A stretch of 12,561 bases of DNA from Novosphingobium sp. (GTDB lineage: Bacteria > Pseudomonadota > Alphaproteobacteria > Sphingomonadales > Sphingomonadaceae): assembly GCA_027490345.1 (NCBI GenBank), contig JAIXYF010000083.1:1-12561 (forward strand). The letters run 5' to 3'. Shown piece by piece: positions 7,612 to 12,561 of the stretch. How positions within the stretch are numbered: the first letter of the stretch is position 1; each line of letters opens with the position of its first letter. The notes below the pieces were generated by a model, which was not told the DNA's origin, ran no database searches, and worked only from the letters and a program-made list of their open reading frames with translations. Position numbers and translations under genes: made by a program.

Positions 7612-9345
7612 TTACTTCTGGACGACGTATTCGGCGGACGCGAGCAACACCCGCATGGCCTGAGCGAATTTGAGCTGGTTCAGCCCGCCGGTGGTCTGCG
7701 CCCAATCATAGGTGACGGCCGCCATAGTATCGCGCAGTTGGCGCTTCAGCGTGGTCGACATCTGGCCGGCCATGAAACGCTGGTTCATCTTCTCGATCAG
7801 CACCGGCGGCGTGCGCACGAGCGGCAGCCACTCGCTGTAATCGAGCGTCAAGGTCGGCGCATAAGGCTGCGCTTCGCTGACCCACCGCGTCAGGCCGCCG
7901 AAAACGAGCGTATTCAACATGAAATCATCGACATCGCCGATCGATGCAGGGGTCGTGATCTGCATTTCGGGCGAAACGAGATTGCGCCGGAAAAGTTCGG
8001 TCCCCGCCGGTTTGAAATCAGGATAATAGAAGTTGAAGACGGTGTGGGCGTGGAGCGGCGACTGCCCGAGGCCTCTGCGCCGGTAACCCTCCCAGGTGGG
8101 AATGCCGAAATCGTCACTGTCTATGCCGGTCCGGGCGTTGAACACGCGCAGGACCTGAGCATAGCGCTGGATCGGTTCGCGGATGCGGCCGAACGTGGGA
8201 TCGCTCACTTTGCCGGGATCGCGCGCTTCGGGATCGAGCAGAATGGCCCTCATCACGGCTTTCATGTTGCCGCGCACTTTGGCCCCATCATTGGCAAACA
8301 CCGCAGAGACGCGGGCGATGTAGGCCGGGCTGGGATTGCTGGTCACGAACCGCTGGATCAGTTGCCTGCCGATGAACGGGCCGACATTGGGGTGCTTGGC
8401 CAGACGGTCCATGACCACTTTGAGATCCGCTGCAGGACTGGTCGAACCCGCCTTGATGGTGACACCGAGGAAGCGTTTCTCCGACCAGGAGTGATACCAG
8501 TCGGCGCCCGCCATCGCTTTTGCCTGAACGGCCGGATCGGATGGGGGCTGGCAGAAGCAATTGTTGTAGTCCCAGTCATCCCTGGTGGCGCCCTTGAACG
8601 CAAAGCCGGACAGGGCCTTCGAGACGCCGACAACGTCGTCTTGCGTATACGTCGGGATGGGCTGCCCTCTTGCATCCAGCTTGCGGCTGCCGTCCGGATT
8701 GAGTTGCCACAATCCGATCGAAAACAGCTGCATCACCTCGCGGGCGAAGTTCTGATCGGGTTGCGAGCCGGTTACAGGATCATCGCCGCGATTGTAGAGA
8801 TTGGACAGGAAGGCGCCCATCGACGGATTGAGCGTGACCTGTGTCAGCAACTCACCGAATGTCGTCAGTCCGGTTGTCTGGAGAATATCGACATAGCGGG
8901 CCAGCGACCTGCCATACTCGTAAGTTGACGGAGTATAGCTTGAATTGACCATTATCTGTGAAAGCGCAAAAAGATAACGCTGCCGCAATTGATCATTCTT
9001 GGTGAAGCCGATCCACATCCCGGGATGGATGATGGTGTTGTTCGAATTTTCGACGGCTGGATTGAGGCGATTGAATGCAGCAAGGTGGGAGTATTCCACC
9101 GGCATAGCGAATTGCTGATCGATCCATGCCGAATAGCCGATCGATTGCACCAGCGCGACATCCGCTTCCGAATACCCGAACGTGGCCTGCTGCAGGAACC
9201 GTTCTGCATCCTGCGGGGAGATGGCCGGTTGGGCGTGGACTGCGCCTGGTGCAGCCGCCGCAGCGGCGAGGCCGCAGGCCAGAGCGAAAGCAAACAGGGC
9301 CTTCGTCCATCCGCGCATCACGAAAGATATCGATTCTGCAATCAC
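7612..9345 (-). CDS. DUF1800 family exported protein
   Basis: A protein of about 577 residues with a Sec-type signal peptide (hydrophobic core about 16-32, probable cleavage after VHA, residue 38). DUF1800 hallmarks, in order: LQQATFG at 51-57, RQRYLFALSQ at 121-130, NFAREVMQLFSIGL at 199-212, a helical GRQLIQRF region in the middle, and a late HTVFNFYYPDF segment. No catalytic motif is recognisable and no biochemical role is known to me. Three starts are possible: ATG 9369, GTG 9345 and ATG 9318. GTG 9345 is chosen because GAGGG lies just upstream of it. ATG 9318 gives the most compact signal peptide but has no ribosome-binding site. It is the first gene of a two-gene operon with DUF1501, and its promoter must lie in the AT-richer region upstream. 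Co-export suggests that the two products work together in the periplasm or at the cell surface. Confidence 0.87.
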   Translation of the reverse strand: MIAESISFVMRGWTKALFAFALACGLAAAAAAPGAVHAQPAISPQDAERFLQQATFGYSEADVALVQSIGYSAWIDQQFAMPVEYSHLAAFNRLNPAVENSNNTIIHPGMWIGFTKNDQLRQRYLFALSQIMVNSSYTPSTYEYGRSLARYVDILQTTGLTTFGELLTQVTLNPSMGAFLSNLYNRGDDPVTGSQPDQNFAREVMQLFSIGLWQLNPDGSRKLDARGQPIPTYTQDDVVGVSKALSGFAFKGATRDDWDYNNCFCQPPSDPAVQAKAMAGADWYHSWSEKRFLGVTIKAGSTSPAADLKVVMDRLAKHPNVGPFIGRQLIQRFVTSNPSPAYIARVSAVFANDGAKVRGNMKAVMRAILLDPEARDPGKVSDPTFGRIREPIQRYAQVLRVFNARTGIDSDDFGIPTWEGYRRRGLGQSPLHAHTVFNFYYPDFKPAGTELFRRNLVSPEMQITTPASIGDVDDFMLNTLVFGGLTRWVSEAQPYAPTLTLDYSEWLPLVRTPPVLIEKMNQRFMAGQMSTTLKRQLRDTMAAVTYDWAQTTGGLNQLKFAQAMRVLLASAEYVVQK

Positions 9346-9440
9346 GCTGTCCCTCGCACTGCCTTGCATACGTCACTTCGGAGAAAGCTTATGCTGCGAG
9401 AATACTACGAACTTGAAATCAGAGATAGATTGCAGAACCA

Positions 9441-9457
9441 CTTAATGACCAATTAAG
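9441..9457. promoter_or_regulatory. Candidate operator palindrome upstream of DUF1800 operon
   Basis: Perfect 6-bp arms CTTAAT and ATTAAG flank a 5-nt centre (GACCA). The palindrome lies about 95 bp before the DUF1800 start in an AT-rich patch. Size and symmetry fit a dimeric regulator site, but no regulator gene is nearby. Confidence 0.35.
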
Positions 9458-9533
9458 CTTGCGGGCCATCGTGTTTAAATCACCATTGGCAGCATATTCA
9501 GTTTTGGGGCTGCTATGCCTCTTTCGTGCGAGT

Positions 9534-9550
9534 ATTGGTCCGGATTGGTC
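9534..9550 (+). promoter_or_regulatory. Direct repeat of ATTGGTC with 10-bp period
   Basis: ATTGGTC occurs at 9534-9540 and again at 9544-9550, one helical turn apart, about 160 bp before the D-acylase start. The same word is inverted at 9447-9453 inside the palindrome upstream of DUF1800. There the shared word extends to ATTGGTCAT, which is also present at 9544-9552. This pattern could be a set of binding sites for one regulator of both transcripts. Confidence 0.3.
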
Positions 9551-9697
9551 ATGGTTTGTGCTGGGGAGCACTGGTGCTGCGCAGTCTGCCTCTCGTGCCC
9601 GGCATGGCGCTCGCCGCCACGGACATCCTGATCGTCTAGCGATTTTGCTGGGCGCATCGCGGCGCGCCTTGCCATAGTCTTGTGCCTGAAAAGCGAG

Positions 9698-9702
9698 AGG
9701 AG
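9698..9702 (+). promoter_or_regulatory. Ribosome binding site deciding the D-acylase start
   Basis: AGGAG lies 6 nt before the ATG at 9709. It fixes that ATG as the start, and not the in-frame GTG at 9682, which lies upstream of the site. Confidence 0.8.
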
Positions 9703-9708
9703 CGGCCC

Positions 9709-11466
9709 ATGCACGATATGATCATTCGCGGCGGGAGGATCGTCGATGGCTCGGGCGCGGCGCCGTTTATCGGCGATCTGGCGTTCAAGGACGGCGTGAT
9801 TACCGAAGTCGGCCCCAAGATTTCCGGCCCGACCGCGCGGGAGATTGACGCTGAGGGCCATATCGTCACCCCCGGCTGGATCGATATCCATACCCATTAT
9901 GATGGCCAGGTGAGCTGGGACGACGAGCTGGCGCCCTCTTCGCACAACGGCGTCACCACCGTGGTCATGGGCAATTGCGGCGTGGGCTTTGCGCCGGTGC
10001 GGCCGGGGCAGGAAAAAGAGCTGATCGAGCTGATGGAGGGGGTGGAGGATATCCCCGGCACCGCGCTTTATGACGGGATCGAGTGGGGTCGCTGGGAGAG
10101 CTTCCCCGAATACATGGATTACATCGCCGGGCGCCGCTTTGCGATCGATGTGGGCGCGCAGATCGCCCACGGCGCCGTGCGATACTACGCAATGGGCGAG
10201 CGCGGGCGGACCAACGAGGACGCGACGCCCGAAGAGATCGAGCGTATGGCCGATCTGGTGGAGGAAGCCGTGGCGGCGGGCGCGGTGGGCTTTTCCACCT
10301 CGCGCACCATCGGCCACCGCGCGCTGTGGGGCGAACCGGTGCCGGGCACCTTCGCGCCGGAGGAAGAACTGCTCGCCATCGCCCGCCGCTTTAGAAAGCT
10401 CGGCAAAGGCGTGATCGAGGCGATCCCGGCGGGCACCGTGGGCAAGCTGGAAGCGCTGGGCGGCGAACGCAGCGAGCCGCTGGCGGAGCTTGAGCTGTTT
10501 CGCCGCATTTCCGAGGAAAGCGGCCGCCCGCTGACCTTCACGCTGGTCGAAATCCGTGAATATGCCCCCGATCTGTGGCGCCAGATGCTGGACCGTTGCC
10601 GCGAAGCCAATGCCGCGGGTGCGCACTTGTTCCCGCAAGTGCCCTCGCGCATCATCGGCTTCATCCACGGCCTTTCCAGCTATCACGCCTTCATGCGCCG
10701 CCCGACCTACCTCGAAAAGCTCGCCCACTTGCCGCTGGCCGAGCGGGTGGCGGCGATGCGCGATCCCGACATCAAGCGCCAGATCCTGTCCGAACGCGAT
10801 GTGCCGCACGAAGCGCCGGGATCCATGCAGAACGTCTATGGCCTGTTCCGGCGCGGCGCTGCCAGCCTCTATCCGCTGACTGCGCCGATCGATCTGGAAG
10901 CGGACAAGTCTGCCTCTATCGGCGCGCGGGCCAAGGCCGCGGGGCGCGATGCGCTGGAATACCTCTACGATGCGATGCTGGAAGACGAAGGCCGCAGCTT
11001 TCAGGCGCTGACGCGCGATAACCAGCCCAAGAGCCTGGCCGTGCTGGAAGAGATGCTGCGCCATCCCGATACCGTGACCGGCCTTTCCGATGCGGGCGCC
11101 CACGTCACGCTGATCTGCGATGCCACGATGCCCACCACCCAGCTCAGCTACTGGACGCGGGACAGGAAGAGCGGCCCCGTGCTGCCGCTGGAGTTCCTCG
11201 TCCACAAACAGACCGCCCGCAACGCCGCGCTCTATGGCTTTGCCGATCGCGGCCTGCTGCAGCCGGGCAAGCGCGCGGATATCAATGTGATCGATTATGC
11301 GGGGCTCACCGTATCCCCCCACGTGGCGCACCACGATCTGCCTGCGGGCGGCACGCGGCTGATGCAGCCGGTGAAGGGCTATGCCGCCACGTTCTGCAAC
11401 GGCGTGATGATCCGCGAAAACGATACCGATACCGGCGCGCGGCCGGGGCGGCTGGTGCGGAGTTGA
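9709..11466 (+). CDS. N-acyl-D-amino-acid deacylase-type amidohydrolase (D-aminoacylase family)
   Basis: A 585-residue enzyme with no signal peptide, so probably cytoplasmic. The N-terminal beta-sandwich (IIRGGRIVDGSG, 5-16) leads to the barrel with H61, H63 and D65 in DIHTHYDGQ. C90 in GNCGVGFAP corresponds to the zinc-ligand cysteine of D-aminoacylases. GLSDAGAH has the probable catalytic D461 and nearby H465, and the C-terminal sandwich starts near PGKRADINVIDY. The family removes N-acyl groups from D-amino acids. This long form (about 580 residues, against about 480 for characterised D-aminoacylases) is widespread in sphingomonads and actinobacteria and mostly untested, so the substrate is uncertain. 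The start follows AGGAG at 9698-9702. It has its own transcript, with no gene closely before or after it. Confidence 0.88.
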   Translation: MHDMIIRGGRIVDGSGAAPFIGDLAFKDGVITEVGPKISGPTAREIDAEGHIVTPGWIDIHTHYDGQVSWDDELAPSSHNGVTTVVMGNCGVGFAPVRPGQEKELIELMEGVEDIPGTALYDGIEWGRWESFPEYMDYIAGRRFAIDVGAQIAHGAVRYYAMGERGRTNEDATPEEIERMADLVEEAVAAGAVGFSTSRTIGHRALWGEPVPGTFAPEEELLAIARRFRKLGKGVIEAIPAGTVGKLEALGGERSEPLAELELFRRISEESGRPLTFTLVEIREYAPDLWRQMLDRCREANAAGAHLFPQVPSRIIGFIHGLSSYHAFMRRPTYLEKLAHLPLAERVAAMRDPDIKRQILSERDVPHEAPGSMQNVYGLFRRGAASLYPLTAPIDLEADKSASIGARAKAAGRDALEYLYDAMLEDEGRSFQALTRDNQPKSLAVLEEMLRHPDTVTGLSDAGAHVTLICDATMPTTQLSYWTRDRKSGPVLPLEFLVHKQTARNAALYGFADRGLLQPGKRADINVIDYAGLTVSPHVAHHDLPAGGTRLMQPVKGYAATFCNGVMIRENDTDTGARPGRLVRS

Positions 11467-11487
11467 GCGGTCTCGCTGCGGGGACAA

Positions 11488-11508
11488 GTTGACACGGTTG
11501 ACACTGTC
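11488..11508 (+). repeat. Tandem GTTGACAC repeat
   Basis: GTTGACAC occurs at 11488-11495 and 11497-11504 with a 9-bp period. The second copy runs into GACA-C-TGTC (11500-11508), a short inverted repeat. It lies 21 bp after the D-acylase stop. The TTGACA core also matches a -35 box, but no matching -10 is evident. It may be a protein-binding site or a piece of a dispersed repeat. Confidence 0.35.
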
Positions 11509-11798
11509 GTGAAGCAAAACCCGGCTCCCCCGGACGAACGCGCGCGAGCTGCTGATTTTCAAGGCATTTCCGCCGCCGACTGGCCTGCCTTCCAGCCAGC
11601 ATGACGCGGGCGGGAGAGGGGGCAGCGGGAGCGGCCTTGCCAGAAACACGGTTCAAAGAGCGGCGGGCACCATACCGCGCAAAGGGGGCTCTAGGAAAGC
11701 TGCGTGCGGCGCGGGAGAGGCGGCGGTGCTGCCCTTGTCGCAGGAACCTTGGCGCCTTCTGGTCTGATGCGCGGGTGCTTGCAGCCGCCGGGGTGTTG

Positions 11799-11811
11799 GG
11801 TCAAACTGACC
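11799..11811. promoter_or_regulatory. GGTCA-AAC-TGACC palindrome
   Basis: Perfect 5-bp arms with a 3-nt centre, about 120 bp before the RTX start codon. It could be a regulator site, or chance. Confidence 0.25.
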
Positions 11812-11862
11812 TATGGTTCGGTGGAGGTGCGGCGATGATTTGGTCTGGGGGTTGTTGAACCT

Positions 11863-11883
11863 GTCACCGTGACCCGCCGTGAC
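11863..11883 (+). promoter_or_regulatory. CCGTGAC repeats in the RTX upstream region
   Basis: CCGTGAC occurs at 11867-11873 and 11877-11883 with a 10-bp period. The first copy also forms GTCAC-C-GTGAC (11863-11873). The cluster ends 47 bp before the ATG of the RTX gene, where an operator or activator site would sit. Confidence 0.3.
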
Positions 11884-11930
11884 TTTGAAACATCATAGAA
11901 ATTCAAGCAATTTCCGGACAAGAAAAAGCG

Positions 11931-12561
11931 ATGGCAAGACAAATAGGCACGGATGAATACGACAAGCTGCTCGGTACAGAGGGTGATGACTACCTTGATG
12001 GGCGCGGCGGATATGACGACATCTATGGATATGGCGGTAACGACACGCTGATCGGGGGCAGTGGCGGGAGCTTCATCATGGGCGGCGTCGGCAATGACAC
12101 CATGATAGGCGGATCAGGGGACGATTATCTCAACGGTGAAGAGGGCAACGACGCTCTGACCGGCGACGCGGGTGTGGATCACCTGTATGGCGGAGCAGGT
12201 ACCAACACCTTGTCGGGCGGCGCGGGTGCGGACCGGCTTTCCAGCGAAGGGATTGCCGATACCGTCAACGGCGGTGGGGATAACGACCTCATCGTGATGT
12301 ACAACACCGCGATCCTTGGCGGCATCATCGATGGCGGGGCAGGGAATGACTCGCTGGATTTCGACAATGCCATCTTCAATGCGGATTCCGGCACTGCACG
12401 TTTCTTCGGCATCGAGCTTCTCGGCGGCGCTCAGTCACTTCGCGGCACCGCAGGTGATGACAAACTCAACCTTTCGGGCCTGACCGCTGCTTCCATCGCC
12501 GGAGCCAGACTTTTGATCCGCGCTGGTGCAGGCGCGGACACCGTCATCGGCGGGATCGAGA
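11931..12561 (+). CDS. RTX (hemolysin-type calcium-binding repeat) protein, 5' part
   Basis: The reading frame from the ATG at 11931 stays open to the window end and gives 210 residues of an unfinished protein. Residues 15-144 are a run of Gly/Asp-rich nonapeptide repeats of the GGxGxDxUx type (for example GGYDDIYGYG, GGSGDDYLNG, EGNDALTGD, GGAGNDSLDF). A second block starts near 170 with GTAGDDKLNL and continues at 198-208. Such repeats bind calcium and fold into a parallel beta-roll outside the cell. There is no N-terminal signal peptide, as expected for type I secretion with a C-terminal signal, which would be off-window. Because repeats begin at residue 15, there is no N-terminal enzyme domain; any catalytic or adhesive part must come later. 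The ribosome-binding site is weak (GGACAAG or AAGAAAAAG before the ATG). No type I transporter genes are visible nearby. Confidence 0.87.
   Translation, partial: MARQIGTDEYDKLLGTEGDDYLDGRGGYDDIYGYGGNDTLIGGSGGSFIMGGVGNDTMIGGSGDDYLNGEEGNDALTGDAGVDHLYGGAGTNTLSGGAGADRLSSEGIADTVNGGGDNDLIVMYNTAILGGIIDGGAGNDSLDFDNAIFNADSGTARFFGIELLGGAQSLRGTAGDDKLNLSGLTAASIAGARLLIRAGAGADTVIGGIE
11973..12362 (+). repeat. Degenerate tandem repeat encoding RTX nonapeptides
   Basis: About 390 bp of imperfect 27-bp units rich in GGC/GGT and GAC/GAT codons encode calcium-binding nonapeptides. The repeat is evident at protein level and blurred at DNA level, so recent duplication is unlikely. Confidence 0.75.

Larger units (their letters stand above)
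9346..9708. other. 363-bp intergenic region between divergent genes
   Basis: This stretch separates the DUF1800-DUF1501 operon (minus) from the D-acylase gene (plus) and must hold at least one promoter for each. Its left third (about 9370-9480) is clearly richer in A and T than the neighbouring genes. It contains a CTTAAT/ATTAAG palindrome and three ATTGGTC words (see separate entries). Short open frames such as 9459-9677 have rare starts and no protein-like features, so I call no gene here. Confidence 0.6.
11467..11930. other. 464-bp gene-free stretch before the RTX gene
   Basis: I find no convincing gene. A possible 85-codon frame at 11601-11858 is rich in Arg, Ala and Gly without domain features, and it has no good ribosome-binding site, so it is probably noise. 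The stretch holds a tandem GTTGACAC repeat near its left end, a GGTCA/TGACC palindrome, and CCGTGAC repeats close to the RTX start (listed separately). The last 50 bp are AT-richer, as expected for a promoter and leader. Confidence 0.55.

Noticed and set aside
7426..8928. 500-codon plus-strand open frame
   Set aside because: Antisense to DUF1501 and DUF1800; same GC-bias effect.
9459..9677. 72-codon frame with a hydrophobic N-terminal part
   Set aside because: TTG start, no ribosome-binding site, composition degenerates into Arg/His-rich sequence; it overlaps the presumed control region.
9475..11649. 724-codon open frame on the minus strand
   Set aside because: It lies antisense to the D-aminoacylase gene, which has clear family motifs. 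GC-rich third positions remove stop codons from the opposite strand. The translation is rich in His, Arg and Gly and shows no domain.
11601..11858. 85-codon hypothetical gene
   Set aside because: Arg/Ala/Gly-rich, no domain, no convincing ribosome-binding site, and it looks like random GC-rich sequence.

Overview
The window looks like chromosomal DNA of a GC-rich alphaproteobacterium. Protein style and gene content point to the Sphingomonadales (Novosphingobium/Erythrobacter-like), but this is an inference: there is no rRNA or taxonomic marker in the window. The coding genes have strongly GC-rich third codon positions, which produces very long open antisense frames (up to 724 codons) over the real genes. 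These were discarded.

Layout, left to right. (1) The 3' half of a class II DAHP synthase gene (shikimate pathway entry), cut by the left edge. (2) A palindromic intergenic element between converging genes. (3) A TauD/TfdA-type Fe(II)/2-oxoglutarate dioxygenase on the minus strand, divergent from a P-loop sulfotransferase-like gene on the plus strand; the starts are 71 bp apart and could share a control region. (4) A tight plus-strand pair of exported hydrolases: an S9 (prolyl-oligopeptidase family) serine peptidase and a metal-dependent amidohydrolase resembling Xaa-Arg/Lys-type peptidases. (5) A convergent minus-strand operon of two exported proteins of unknown function, DUF1800 then DUF1501, 12 bp apart. 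(6) A 363-bp intergenic region, partly AT-rich, with repeated ATTGGTC words and a 6-bp-arm palindrome. (7) A plus-strand N-acyl-D-amino-acid deacylase-type amidohydrolase. (8) A 464-bp gene-free stretch with several small repeats. (9) The 5' end of an RTX (Gly/Asp-rich calcium-binding repeat) protein gene that runs off the right edge.

The common theme is peptide and acyl-amino-acid breakdown: the S9 peptidase could release small peptides in the periplasm, the exported amidohydrolase could cleave them further, and the D-acylase could process N-acylated D-amino acids in the cytoplasm. This is inferred from families and proximity and is not shown by the sequence. The parts with the least known biology are the DUF1800-DUF1501 operon with its repeat-bearing upstream region, and the dioxygenase/sulfotransferase-like divergent pair. 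I see no CRISPR array, insertion sequence, tRNA, rRNA, phage gene or defence system.
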